NCBI RefSeq assembly: GCF_041734735.1
Contig: NC_134883.1
Span: 26,043,118-26,107,117 of the forward strand
DNA: 64,000 bases
Source: Babylonia areolata
Taxonomy: Eukaryota > Mollusca > Gastropoda > Neogastropoda > Buccinidae
Direction: 5' to 3'
Positions 34,716 through 48,408 of this stretch are shown in pieces; position 1 is the first letter of the stretch; the number at the start of each line of letters is the position of its first letter. Under the pieces are notes generated by a model, which was not told the DNA's origin, did not search any database, and was given only the letters and a program-made list of their open reading frames with translations. Made by a program: the position numbers and the translations under genes.

Positions 34716-34975
34716 ACCAGTCTCAGCAAGACTGAGGCCCTTCACCAACTAGCCCTGGGCCCTGCCCTACAGAGCCACCTCCAAGTGTATACAGTAGACT
34801 CCTTCAATCACAGACAGTGTCATCTCCTCTGATCTCAACAAGAATCAGTAAGGCCAATCAAGCACCAGGACGATTCAGAGCACACTTGCTGAATCACCAC
34901 AACATCAAGCTGCCGACCAAGCTGAAACGTACCAAGCTGTTGCACTATCGAATCTGCTCTACAGAAGTGAGGAGC
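34716..34975 (+). mobile_element. LINE reverse-transcriptase fragment (second LINE type)
   Basis: TTSLSKTEALHQLA, VDSFNHRQ, ISKANQAPGRFRAHLLNHHN, IKLPTKLK and AVALSNLLYRSE correspond to the ISLxKTEVLxQ..LSTKLKVYKAVVLSxLLYG region of RTE-like LINEs. It lies directly between another LINE end and a SINE, with several frame changes. Confidence 0.6.
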
Positions 34976-35505
34976 AGCTTGGTGGTTAAAGCGTTGGATT
35001 TTCAATCTCCTGGTGGGTGAAGGATAGAGATTTTTCCAACTTCCCAGATCAACATATGTGCAGACCTGCTAATACCTGAACTCCTTCGTGTGTATACGCA
35101 CGCAGAAGATGAAACACGCACGTTAAAGATCCTGTAATCCATGAAAGCGTTTGGTGAGTTACAGGAAACAAGATAATACTTAGCATGCACACCTCCGAAA
35201 ACAGAGTATGTCTGCCTACATACCGGGGTAAATAAACAAACAAAAAGAAAAACGGTCATACATGTAAAATGTTACGTCTCTGTATGAGCGTGTATGTATG
35301 CGTGACTGAAAACTCGTGATTGAATGACACATGAAGCTTGAATGATGAGCGCCCTGTTGCAGCTGTCAGTCGGCTCTACCCAGGTAGGCAGCCTGTGGTG
35401 TAAATGACTCTGTTTGTAAAGCGCGTTGAGCCTCGTCTCCGACCGAAGATAGGCGCTATATAGGCTAAGTATCCATATCATCATCAACATCATCATCAAC
35501 AACAA
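34976..35505 (+). mobile_element. Type-1 SINE, long form
   Basis: Starts GTGGTTAAAGCGTTGGATTT, contains core GAAAACAGAGTATGTCTGCC and ends AAGATAGGCGCTATATAGG with CATCATCAAC repeats. Part of the head is deleted, including box B. Inserted into LINE debris. Confidence 0.8.
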
Positions 35506-35789
35506 CAAAATAGAAATCTTCTGCGTGACGGGGGTTTTGATGGTCTTAACCCAGAGTAGACAGTTTTCTTTAGGTCTTTCTTTGACAATATATTTTTTCT
35601 GCTAGGTACATGCGCCCTCCTAGTTCCCTCGCGTCTAGTCTATATCGCCAGAAGTGGCGTCTGCGACGTACACCACCAGATCCAGATTTCTCGCTTTGAG
35701 GAGAAGCAGCGGGAGAGTCGACCAAACTGCTGGTGACGTTCAGATCATCGCAGGTTTGTCGACCTTTCTTCTGTTTCTTGAACTACGCC

Positions 35790-36360
35790 CACAGGTAGGA
35801 AGACAAGACAAGACAAGACAAGACAAATTCTTTATTTCGAGGATAATAGATAAGCACTGGTGTGCTTTTTTTACATCCAGTCCCTGCCCTGAATAGGGTC
35901 TACACTACACAATATTTAATAAAATGAAAGCATGGTGTTAGTAAAGATACACAACAGAGGGGAAAAAAATGCATAAGTCAAAACAAAAACAACAACCACA
36001 CACACACACGCACACACACACACACACACGGACGCACACATGACATACAGGCACTAGCATGGTGTTAGTAAAATGCACAGGTAAAAAGAAAAAAAAAGGA
36101 ACAAAATCAAAGCAACAAACACGCACAACACACACCGCATTACACATCAGAATGGGGGATAGAGGGTGAGGAAGGTTCTGTCAACCATACACATTTGACA
36201 AACAGTATCAATAAAATGAACGATTTACATTACACATTATGGCATAAGGTGGGAAAGGCAATGTTTTTTTGAAGGTGGTTGGGCAATGGTGTTGTTTAAT
36301 TGTTTCTGGGAGTGATTTCCAACACTCGGACACTAGGAAAAACTAAGCAGCTTGGGAGAT
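35790..36360 (-). mobile_element. LINE 3' end with (CTTGT)n-type tail, 5'-truncated
   Basis: Minus strand: a CCCAGAAACAATTAAACAAC coding remnant (SLPETIKQH-like), AT-rich 3'UTR interrupted by CA microsatellites, then GAAATAAAGAATTTGTC and a GACAAGACAAG tail at 35791-35826. This is the form of a CR1/Jockey-like LINE 3' end. Confidence 0.55.
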
Positions 36361-37129
36361 GATCAATAATTTCATTTGCAACGTTTACTCCACTACCTTC
36401 ATTCCCTGCAGAAAATCAGCTGAATTGTCACATTTTGTGATTGAAGTTGATTCATAGGACTCTCTCGATCTGGGTCATTCTCCAGGTCAAAAGTTCTCCA
36501 GAGAGTTTCTCGACACTTTCATCGTTGCATTTATCACTTGATGATGGCAACTGAGAGGACAATCAAAATTCAGTCTTGTTCTTGAGGTCTGATAATCTCT
36601 AAAACATTTAAGAGGAAAAAGTAAAATCATGCACATGTACATAGCTCCCACTGGGTTGGTATGATATTCCAGGTTGTTAAACCTTCCTGTGTTAGTGCAA
36701 CATTTTGTCTGTTGACGAGCACAGTAACAGAATCCTGGCTTTTGAAGGAAACATGCGAAGATTATCAACCTTCTTCTCCTTCTTCAAGTTGAGTGGCCAC
36801 AACCAACAACTTCATTTTTTCGCTATTTTGACTTGGAAGGATGCTGTATTTTCCCTTGATGGTGTTAAAAAAATCCCAACGAAATCATGTCCCTAAGCTG
36901 TTATAGGTCTAACTGCACGTGGAGCTACCAGCAAGCTGCCAAAGGTTTTCTGTCGTCCTTGGCCCAGAGCCGAACACAGCCAAATGCTGTATCAGGCCCA
37001 CAATACGCACATCCAACAGCTAAGCACAAAAGAGGAAATCGTTGGATGGGCATGGGTGGATGGGGTAAGGGGGGGTGTGGAGATGGGCAAGGATAAACGG
37101 ACTGATGGACTTGGGGAGGGAGGGGGTCG

Positions 37130-37660
37130 GATCTATCAGATAGTGTCTGCACCATGCCTGACAGCAGGATGTTGTCAAGAGTGGTGATGATGGAGACCGT
37201 TTCATCCACGCAGAATGTGTTCCAGTCCCTGATGGTGCGCGGGGGAAAAAACGAGAAGTGGTGGTAGTCTGTCCTGCACTGGGTCAGTCTGAACTGCTCA
37301 TCACTCCTCCACAGCCCCCAGCTGTAGCAGACCGCAGCTTGTTGTGCTTCATATGGCCCTGCCCAACGTGCATCTTATGAAGCATTGTGACGCTTGCTTT
37401 CTTTCTACTGTCCTGCAGGGTCGGCCACCCAAGGCTGTGTTGCAGAATGGCACCAACACTGGAAGTGGTGTTGTAGCGATCCACACAAAGCGTGCGGCAC
37501 TTCACTGTACTGCCTGGTGTTGATCAATGTTCCTCTGAGTGCATGGGCCACACACTGAACTGGCATACTCGGAATTAGGACTCATGAACATGAGGTATAA
37601 TATATGCTCTCCTTCAGATCAGTTGAGCTGAGCTGGGTTTTTGTGAAGAAAACCAAGGGT
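37130..37660 (-). mobile_element. LINE C-terminal pol fragment
   Basis: Minus strand, in two or more frames: SPNSEYASSVCGPCTQRNID, AARFV, SVGAILQHSLGWPTLQDSRK, MLHKMHVGQ, then FRLTQCRTDYHHFSFFPPRT and IRDWNTFCVDETVSIITTLD. This is the typical end of a Jockey/Rex/CR1-like reverse transcriptase. Decayed. Confidence 0.65.
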
Positions 37661-37709
37661 CTTGCTAGCTTTAGTGGTAATGGCGCCAATGTCTTGGCAG
37701 ACTTGTTAA

Positions 37710-37711
<2 letters not shown>

Positions 37712-37759
<48 letters not shown>

Positions 37760-37791
37760 GACTTGCCTTTATGAAACCCAAATAGATTAAA

Positions 37792-37843
<52 letters not shown>
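37712..37843 (+). repeat. (GT)n and (GA)n microsatellites
   Basis: GT at 37712-37756, GT/GA at 37793-37843. From 37850 to 38970 only A/T-rich and CA-rich sequence is seen, no gene. Confidence 0.93.
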
Positions 37844-37845
<2 letters not shown>

Positions 37846-38974
37846 CACACCTTTTTATTCTATTGGCACACACACACACACACGCACACACAAACAGATA
37901 AGCACGCTCACACACATGCACATAAGCACACACACACACACACACACACACAGAACAAACAATAAAGACCATCAATCAATTAAGTGTATGAAATACTCTC
38001 ATCTTCACACTTCATATTCCAATCATGAACATGAAAATGACAGATTCAAGACCATCAACTTTCGCTGTGAACAACAGCTCAGTGCTCATAATTCTCTAAG
38101 AATCACAGTTTCCATGGCATTCATTCTATACAACAAAAAAACAAAAACGAAACAACAAAAAAACCCCAATCAAAGTCAAATGTACAAATGAAACAAAAAG
38201 CAATCATCCACTAACAACAGAGTATACATAACTTAAGTGAAAATCTGTCCACAATACACTCACACGAAACTGAAATAAGCAATTAAGGCTCGTTAGCATA
38301 ATATCACAGAGACCTGATACTTAGACTTGAAAAAGTCAATTTGCAAAGCAGAAAGTAGTGTCATACAGCATAATATAAAACGTGAAATACTGTTAATATG
38401 TGTACAGATTTTAAAGTAAAAATGTTTCGGAAGTGATAATAAATAAAATAAATCAAACCCATGATACTGTGACATGATTCTCAATCCTTGTATAACCAAA
38501 AACTATGAAAAGACTTTAAGAGGTATATCACTAAACCTAAATGCACATAGGCTCATGTGTTTTTTTCAAGTTATGGAGGGAGGGGTGGGTGATGTGTGTG
38601 TGTGTGTGTGTGTGTGTGCGGGTGTGTAGAGGGGGGGGGGTGTAGGAAAGGGGTGGAGTTAGGAAAACCTACGTAAAAATGTGACTCCAATATACAGGCA
38701 CTTGATAACAGACTTGAATGCTTCAGTTGATTTTTACTTCAGTTTCTATCATGATTTATCACGTAACAAAGATTCATATTAAAAAAAAAAAGGGCAAGAG
38801 GTAATACAAGCAAAACAGAAAAAAAAACAAAAATGATAACAGACATTCCTTATGAACTGAAAGCTTTTTTTTTTTTCACACATCAATGCACAATCACGAC
38901 ATAATAATCATGATAAACAGTTCGTAATTAAAAAAAAATTTTTTTTAAAGAGAAGAATTAATCAGATGAAATAA

Positions 38975-39172
38975 AAATCCAACATCATTTCCTTTGTAAA
39001 CCCTATTTCAAGAACCAGGTCAAAATCCAACACCATTTCCTTTGTAAACCCTATTTCAAGAACCAGGTCAAAATCCAACATCATTTCCTTTGTAAACCCT
39101 ATTTCAAGAACCAGGTCAAAATCCAACATCATTTCCTTTGTAAACCCTATTTCGAGAACCAGATCAAAATTA
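38975..39172 (+). repeat. 48-bp tandem array, four units
   Basis: AAAATCCAACATCATTTCCT..CCCTATTTCAAGAACCAGGT repeated four times with few differences. Lies downstream of the IQUB stop. Confidence 0.85.
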
Positions 39173-39950
39173 CAATTTTCTCTTTCTCTGTCCTTGTTTC
39201 CTTACTTAAAGATACAGACATTCTCTTTTTTTATATGACAAAAATCTACTGATGTCAGCAACAGGCTGGACAGCCTTCAGTGGAGCCGTAAGGAGCAGAC
39301 TGTAAACATGTGGGTGGTGGTGAAAGGGGCGACATCACCCAGCTGTACTTCCAAGGAAAAGTGTTCGAAAGGTTTGGAAGTCATCCATCGGTCCTGTATC
39401 AGTCATCATCTGCTCCCAGTTTACATCAATCCCCTCTGTCAGTCAGCTGACATGGAAGCTAAGGAGATCATTTGATCTTTTTTTTTTTTTTTTTTTTTTT
39501 CAAAAGTGAAAACACTAAATTCTGATTCAGGTCTTACAAGTGATCATGATCGAAGTTGATAATAAAATAATAATAATAAGTAGATAATAATAACAATGAT
39601 AATAATGATGATGATAATAGCAATACTGACAAATAACAAATGATTATAACAACAGAGTCAATAAAATAATAATAATATTGATAATAATAATAATGATAAA
39701 ATAAACTTAACAATGAACAAATTTTAAAAAAGAAAAAAAAGAAGAAAAAAGTCTGGAATGTTTCATAATGCAACCCAAAACCTACACTTCCTCAGTGAGA
39801 GAGCTGGAGGCTTCCTGATCCTGAGGAAGAGATCAACGCACTGTCCTAAACCTTCAGCATTCTTCCTCTCTCTCTCTCTCTCTATCCCCCTCTCTCCTGC
39901 TCCTCCTCCTCCTCGTCCTGCTTCTCCTAATCATCCTGCTCCTGCTCCTC
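38980..39950 (-). other. Probable IQUB 3' flank
   Basis: After the stop the minus strand carries a GAGGAGG-rich stretch (39890-39920), then A/T-rich sequence with AAT-type repeats near 39545-39720. No AATAAA was found on the gene strand, so the transcript end is not placed. Confidence 0.35.
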
Positions 39951-40136
39951 TCAGACTTTCTGGGTCTGCATGTTGAGGGCGTGTCCAGCGATGGTGCTGG
40001 GTCCGGGGGCCATGGAGGGAGAGGTGTCGGCGCCGTGCATCCTCATCAGCTCAGCCATGCCGGGCAGGCGGGAGAAATAGTTCCGGGCCAGAGTGTGCTT
40101 CTGCTTAATCTTCTGAATGAAGACGTCGCCGTAGCC
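39951..40136 (-). CDS. IQUB: IQUB exon 12: C-terminus and stop
   Basis: 186 bp including TGA. Entered after GTGACAAG, an AAG-type acceptor preceded by a run of about 32 T on the gene strand (A run at 40172-40203). Encodes [31 protein letters not shown] and a Pro/Ser-rich end ...NMQTQKV. The GYxxxFIxKIKxKHxLAxNYFS block matches IQUB; the last 30 or so residues do not. Confidence 0.92.
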   Translation of the reverse strand, partial: GYGDVFIQKIKQKHTLARNYFSRLPGMAELMRMHGADTSPSMAPGPSTIAGHALNMQTQKV

Positions 40137-40167
40137 CTTGTCACAGAGACATCACCAAAAATAAGAT

Positions 40168-40206
<39 letters not shown>

Positions 40207-40284
40207 TTTGACAGTGTACATGGACACTGACAGGTGCAGAGACAGGTGGGAGAGTATCATATATCATCAGAAAATAAGATTAAT

Positions 40285-40340
<56 letters not shown>

Positions 40341-40417
40341 ACAGTGTACATGAAGACAGGTGGGAGAGTGTAGTGGTGTAGAGACAGATAGACAGCAGTT
40401 AGATTTTCAAATATCAA

Positions 40418-40466
<49 letters not shown>

Positions 40467-40866
40467 TTACCTTATTACCAGTCTTATCTATTCATTAAGT
40501 GTGAGAAATTTTCAATAAAGGAGATAAGAAAATGTGCGCCTGTGCACACATGCATTACACAAGTATATGCAAGTATCTGTTTCTTCATGATCAACATGTC
40601 CTAAACTTTTAGTGTAACATAACCATTCTAAGTTCCAGCAGTGCAATAAAACATGCAACATAAAGCATATCACCACCATTAAAACTAGAACAGCCCTGCC
40701 TGTACTAAATCTACTTCAACTACCACCACTACTTTCAGTGCCACTAATGCAGTCAATATTACTACTTCTGCTGATATGCTACATAAGTTACTTCTGTCCA
40801 ATGTCATAAATTTACTGACTTCATGTTTCAAGAAGGTGTGAAAGTGTGCAGACCACCGCATTTGCC

Positions 40867-40903
<37 letters not shown>

Positions 40904-41438
40904 CTGGTACGACTCCTCAATATCTGACTTGATTCTTCTGCAAATTTGAGTTGCACATAAAATATGCAGGATGGAGAAGTGGAAGTAGAAGATGGACAAA
41001 CAAAGAGATCAACTGAAATCAAATCACCCACCACCATACAACCATAAAAGCTATGTCCAGGTTTTCAAGCAAAGAAGATGAAGAGGAACAAGTGTAATAC
41101 TTGGGTGGGGTGAGAAGGGTCTTGGAGAGTGGGGGTGGGGGGTGTGGGGAGGAGAGCGGAGGATGTGCATACGTACAGACAAATGATTTACATAGGAGGA
41201 ATACAGAAAGGAAGAAATGGCATATACAAACAGGAAGTAGGAAAGAAAGACTGAATAAAAGATAGGAAGGAAGAAAGAAAGAAAGACAGAAGAAGGAATA
41301 TCAAGCGGAGCGTATGATACATAGTCTGCTGAGATTTAGCCAGCCCACCACCTGCAGAAATGGGGAGGGGGGGGGGGGGGGGGAGGGGGGGAGGGGGGGA
41401 AATCATGAAGAAAGAGGATGGTCTAAACGAGAGAGAGA

Positions 41439-41474
<36 letters not shown>

Positions 41475-43027
41475 TATCTATCTATCTATCTATACGCACA
41501 TCGCACAACACACACACACACACACACACATAGATGCATGCATACACACACACACAACTCCCACTATCTATTAATGAGAAACAATTTGTCTCTGTGTTGG
41601 CAAAGATCTGAATTAACTGAGGATAAACCTTAAGACTGACACGCACACACGCACGCACACACGCACATACACACACACACACACACACACTGGGTATTTC
41701 TTACTTGTGGCAGATAACAGAAAGGAAGTAAACTAGTCTCTTGCATCTGGTGATAATTTCTTGGTGAGAAATATCTGCATGAGATCTGTGTATTTTCTTT
41801 CTGTATCACGGTAATGAGCTGAATGGATATGGAGCACAACAACAACAAAGTATATAAAGTGCAATGCATATTTTAGCATAATAATGTTAGATACTGCACT
41901 GTATATGTTATGACAAACACGATAAATCACTTTTTTTTATCTTTTTTTTTAAGTGTATCACCATTTACCCATAAAAACATGAAAGCAGTTTGTTTGTTTG
42001 TTTCATTTTCTCTTTGATTGACCAAATGGCATTTTACAATGAAACTGAATACATTGCAGTTATGTAATGTCTCACTTTGGATATCATATAGGCAGCTCAG
42101 TTTATATTTCTCTAACCCCCTCCCCCCCCCCCCCCCCCCCAACCTCCCCTCACCCTTCCGTCCCCCGCCCAAACAACAAGAAGAAAATCAGCAACAGAAA
42201 AATAATGAAACCTGTTTTTTTTCTCTAGTATTTCTAATTATAGCAAAAGAAAATCTTTTGACAGGTTATTTCATGTGCTAGTGTTAAACAGGAAATATCC
42301 AAAAATGCATGTGAATTAAGTTACTTTTAGGTGTTGTAAACGAAAATCAATGAAATGTAATAATAATTATATTAATCATTGATATCATTCTGTTCAACAT
42401 GCCCACGCTGCTAGTGAAGACTCCAAAAAATATCATATTCAAGAGTGAATATATATGTCATGTTAGTTTTTGTTAGACACAACAACTGCTCATATCACGA
42501 GTAATTTCCTACTGTGTCCATTGGATTACAACAAAAATTATTATTCTTATGATGCAAAAGTTACAACATTCATATAACATGAACGCTATATTCTGTAAAA
42601 TATCATACAGCATGCATACAGAATTCCCATATTTCCTAAAGATTGTTTTGTTTTGTTTTTATACTGAAAGATGTGGGACAGAACAGTTGAGTTAGTGCAG
42701 AAAGGGCAGATGATTACAGAGGACAGAATTAACACTGAAGAGAAATGAGGGGAAGTAACTGAGGAGTTTACCCCTGATTTTGTGGGCTGTAATCAAATAC
42801 ATTACAGGTTACAGAATTAGGTCACTGCATCACAGCATCTCAACAGTCAATGGCAGTTTTGTTATTTGGCTGTCATAATCATATAAACATGAAAATGTTA
42901 AAAGCTAATCAGACACTCTCATATACATTATGTTTCTCAAGACTGAACAGTGGCAAAATTAGTATTGAACATGCCAAACAAATGAAAAAAAAAAAGTTTC
43001 TGCATGCGTACATTTGTATACATTTGT

Positions 43028-43063
<36 letters not shown>

Positions 43064-46000
43064 CCAAACATGCGGATTTAAAGAAATTCTTATACAAAGT
43101 CATGTCCTGATGAAAGCACACCTGAAGCATCCAACAGATATCTTCACAGTTAGAAATCCATAAACTGACTGTTCTCAACTTTATTTGAGAACTTCACTTA
43201 AGTTCAGGTCAAATCAAATCACACTGCTTACAGCCCCTCCACCACAAAGAACCATTTCAGGGCTGACTACCAGTCAGGTTTTAAAACCACTGGAACAGAA
43301 CCCAAGACAATAGTAAAAAGTCAGATCTTCTTCTTTCGTGGGCTGCAACTCCTAAGTTCAGTCTTTTACAGGAGTAGGCTTTTATGTGCATGACCGTTTT
43401 CATCCCCCGCCATGTATGCAGTCATACTCCGCTTTCTGGGAGGAAAAGGTCAAATGAAACAATGTTACAAAGACCAATTGATCCACATCTCACTCAGTCC
43501 ACGTAACATTTAAATCAGTTCTTTTCTGTATTTTAATTATATTTTTTTATCAACTTAATCTAAACAGAATAAGTAAAATGTTATCATAATTGATGATAAT
43601 GATTCTGAATAACAAGAAACGACAACTATGAACGATGACCATGATGACAATGGTTCAGGTCACACCTCGTCCAGACTGACAAGACAGTTGATTAGCGTAA
43701 TCTTTATAAAAAATGAATAAATAAATTTATAAGAAAACAGAAAAATTCATACAGTAATAATGATACTGACAAAAAACAAAAAAAACAAAAAAGAACAAAG
43801 GAATTCAAACAGTGATAATGGTACTGACAAACAAGAAAAGACAATGACAACAACAACAACAACGACGATTCTCATCTCACTTCATCCGGACTGATGAGGT
43901 GATTGATTAGCGTAATCTTTATCTTAAAAAGTAAATAAACAAATAAAAAAAAAAATCGAACAGTGATAATGATACGGAGAAACAAAAACGGACGACGACA
44001 ATGACAACAACGATGACGATGACAACTCCCATCTCACCTCATCCAGACTGACGAGGCGGTTGTGGGCCTTGGCCTCGTCGGTGGTGAGCAGGATGCAGTT
44101 CCAGGGAGACCACTGCAGGTGCTTGTCCCAGCGCACCAGGACCAGGTCGTAGAGGTCCTCCCAGGCACTCAGCACGCTCTGGCCGCTCCACACGTTCTCC
44201 ACCAGATATCGCAGGTCGCTCTCCTGTCAACGGAAGGGATAATAGTTACCATGCTGCTTGTTTTTTCACTTCCAGACTGTTGGGATTTTTTTCGGTGATG
44301 GTTTCAGATTCACTTTCTCAAGGAGGTTCCCACTACATTAATTGGACAAATCTATTTACTCTGCACCACATCTGCTAGGCAAATGCCTGACCAGCAGCAT
44401 AACCCAATGCGCTTCGCTTCGTCATTCCTTGAGTGCATACATTTATATCTGTGTACCTATCCGAGTGGATTTCTTCTACAGAACGTACCTGAGGATAACC
44501 CTTTTGTTGCCTTGGGTTCTTTTTCAGTGCCCCAAGTGCATATGCACATGTTTAATAATCTCATCTTAATTACTGGATGCTCTGTTTGATTTTCCAGTCA
44601 AACTTGGGAGAAAGAGGGAGAGCAGGAATCAAACCCAGAACTTAACGGACACTGTGTTGGCAGATAAGCATCTTAGCCATTCCTCCACCTTCCTCCTTCG
44701 CACGCTAGCAGAGTGTGGTTCTGAGACTGAAACTGTTGTTGACACTTACTCTTAAATGTTACATCACTTTCTTAATTCTTATATCACTTTTCACATTGTT
44801 CTCCATGGGGGAAGATATGTTTAGTTTCGATTCTGGGTCCTTTGATTTTGTTGTTGTTTACTCTAACTCCGGAATCTTGTATCGTTTTCCCCATTGTTTC
44901 TCTAGGGAGAGGGCATCATGTTTCTTTTCAATTCCAGGTCTTTTGTTATGTTTTCACTACCTCTCTTCTTGGAAGAGGATTTGTGTGTTTGTTTTTTTAA
45001 TTCTGGGTCTTTTGTTGTTGTTGCTCTCACCAAGTCTTAAAGCTTACAACTTTTCCCCATTACTCTTCTTGATTTTGTCTGATTTCATATGTTTGCTGTT
45101 TAACTTTTCCCCATTACTCTTCTTGATTTTGTCTGATTTCATATGTTTGCTGTTTAACTTTTCCCCATTACTCTTCTTGATTTTGTCTGATTTCATATGT
45201 TTGCTGTTTCTTTTTTGGTTTTGGCTTCTTCGTTGTTGTTGTTTTTTTCTTTTTTTAATATGATTCACTCCCTCTCCTTCAGGCGAAACATTTTTTTGTC
45301 TTCTGTATTCCAACACTTCTGTCCATTCTTTTTCTTTTACTTTCTATCATCTTCATTCTTTTTAACTTTGAATTAATATATTTCCAAAACATTTTGCAAA
45401 AAGTCTTTTTTGCTATTATTTCTATGAAATAAATGATCTTTTTTGTGTCTTGTCTTTTCCTCCAAAACTCACATTTTCAGACAAATGAAAATGAAGAAAT
45501 TAACCCCTGCAAAAAAAAACAACAACACCCCAAACAAAACACATCCGTGTACACAGCAAAAAAGCAGTCACCTGCATAAGGAAGGCGATCTGAGAGCCAT
45601 CCTGGTATGCCTCCTCTGAGCGCCGCAAAGCTTTGAGCATTCTGCGGTAGTGACTGTAGTCCTGGCGAACGCGCGCATCGTTGTCGATCTTCAGGCAGCC
45701 GCGGCATTTGCCGGGCGTGCGGGAGTTGGAAGACAGGTAGAACTCTGTGGAGGGCAGGTACTTGTTACAGGAGGAGCAGAAGTAGATGTTCTTGCGCAGT
45801 GTGGACGGGTCTTGAGGTACCTGGAAGCAAAAAGGGCAAGGATTAAATGGGTGAAATGCCCCCCAAAATGGAGTATGGCTGCCTACATGGCAGGGTAAAA
45901 ATGGTCACGCATATAAAAGCCCACTTGTACATATAAGTGACTTTAGGAACAGCAGCCCAAGAATGTAGAAAAAGAATAAGAAAAAGAAGAAGAAGATGAA

Positions 46001-47646
46001 GAAGAAGCTAAAGAAGGAAGAAGAAGAAGAAGAAAAAGAAGATGAAATTGATAAAATGCACTTTAACAGATACTGCTTGAAAGCTGACATAAAACTTCAA
46101 TCACAGGAAGAAGAGTAACTGTTTACTTATCATGCATCATAATCTCTGTTTAACTCATTAAACCCTGCACCCGGGCAGTAGTCATGTGTTTAAATTTGTT
46201 TCATTAAAACAGTTTCCATGTTCCTAAATATGTAGGAACTGCAAACAAAGGGTACTAACTTCCAGCTGTGTTCACAAGTATTAATTTGAAGGAAAAATAA
46301 GTCGACTACAGAATATCTTCTGCGTTTTTTTTTCCGTATCAGTAGCCCAGGGAAGCCTGCTGAGGCTATGAAATCCTCAGACTTGAATGGATTGATAGTC
46401 ATATCTCTTAGGCTTATTCTGATTCCCAGTCAGGCTGCAAAGCCCCCAGACTTGAATGGATTGATAATTATCTCTCTTTGGATTATTCTGATTCCCAGTT
46501 ATTCTTGAATGGATTAATAATTATCTCTCTTTGGATTATTCTGGTTCCCAGTCAGGCGGTAAACCCCCCAGAGTTGAATGGGTTAATAATTATCTCTCTT
46601 TGGCTTATTCTGATTCCAGGTCAGGCTGTAAAACCCCCAGACTTGAATGGGTTAATAATTATCTCTCTTTGGATTATTCTGATTCCCAGTCAGGCTGCAA
46701 AGCCCCAAGAGTTGAATGGGTTAATAATTATCTCTCTTTGGCTTATTCTGATTCCCAGTGAGGCTGCAAAGCCCCAAGAGTTGAATGGGTTAATAATTAT
46801 CTCTCTCTGACGTATTCTGATTCCCAGTGAGGCTGTAAAGCCCCAAGAGTTGAATGGGTTAATAATTATCTCTCTTTGGCTTATTCTGATTCCCAGTGAG
46901 GCTGCCAAGCCCCAAGTGTTGAATGGGTTAATAATTATCTCTCTTTGGCTTATTCTGATTCCAAGTGAGGCTGCAAAGCCCCAAGAGTTGAATGGGTTAA
47001 TAATTATCTCTTTGGCTTATTCTGATTCCCAGTCAACTACGACAACAACAACAGCAGCAACATGGCAACAAGGACCTTGAGCAGATGAGCAGCCTCTGGG
47101 TTGAAGGTGGGAGTCTTGATGTACTGCAGGAACAATGTGGAGATGCGTTTACGCAGCCCTGTCAGGTTCCCTTCCTTCACCCCTCGCATCAGCAGGTCAG
47201 CCTCCCGGTCGATCAGCTCGATGATCTCCTGCGTCAGCTTGCAGTCATGTTCCTGAACACGGAGAAACACGGATGAAATATAGTTTGGTGGTTCATTGCA
47301 GCTAAAGCTGTACATTTTCATCATTTTCTCGCGGTGAAAAGTTATACAAATATATATTTTCATTCAAAGTTCACTGATAGTCTGATGTCAAAATTCAAAT
47401 TCATAGTTGCTCTTATACTTTGGAACTAGTTCATTAAAAGCAGAGAATAACAGAATTGTGAACATTTTGCTCCTAAGAGGTTATCATCAGTGTACGTTCC
47501 AACCTTGACAGTCTCTCTTTCAACTGTCTCGTCTTCTGTGATCTGCAGTGCATTGTATATGGATGAAAGCTGAAACATTTCTGACATGGTTTGTGAGCAT
47601 GAGAGTAAGTCACAATTCCATTTTCATGTTAAATTACTCTCTGCGT

Positions 47647-47686
<40 letters not shown>

Positions 47687-48367
47687 CAGCCAACTTTCCT
47701 GTACAATAGGACAATGACTAACTTTCGCCCCCTGACCTAGTTCGAAGTGAAAAAGTCCATTGTGTTCTTTGGACATAAACAGAATCATGTGACTGAGAGC
47801 ATAAAGTGTAAAATATTTGGCGCTGAGGAGCGTTTTTGACGAAAAGACCCAACACACCTTGACAGTGTGCTTCAGAGTCAGGAGCACATCCAGCCGTTCG
47901 TCCTGAGTCAGGTACTTCATGTTGATGGAGTTGTAGATGTCCCGAAGCTCCTTGGCGCGTATCGTGTACGGCGTGTCCATCTCCGTCATCTTCCCGTCAA
48001 ACCCACGCCACTTCTTGGGCGCTGCAGCCTGCACACATAACGTCAGCTTCAGTTTCAGTTTTATCTCCAGGGGGGCCTCATTGTGTTAGGACAAATCTAT
48101 GTATGCTACACAAAATTCTGCTAGGCAGATACCTGACCAGCAGCATAACCCGATGCATTTGCTCAGGCATATATATATATATATATTTATATCTATCTAT
48201 ATCTATCTATCTACATACATGCATACATACATACATATATACATATGTATATGTGTGTGTGCATGTGTGTGTGTGTGTGTGTGTGTGTAGTTGCATTTTT
48301 TGTGAAGAGAGAGACAGAGAGAGAAGGGATGAGAGAGAGCGTGTGTGTGCGCGTGGTGTGTGTGCGT

Positions 48368-48408
<41 letters not shown>

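Noticed and set aside
36480-36900. Minus-strand 93-residue frame as a gene
   Set aside because: No recognised domain or splice context, and it lies between LINE fragments; probably repeat debris.
44715-45263. 182-residue Leu/Phe-rich + frame
   Set aside because: T-rich IQUB intron with the 54-bp array; antisense to the gene and no protein similarity.
46478-46810. 110-residue hydrophobic repeat protein ([13 protein letters not shown])
   Set aside because: 69-bp tandem array in an intron; the frame exists because 69 is divisible by three.
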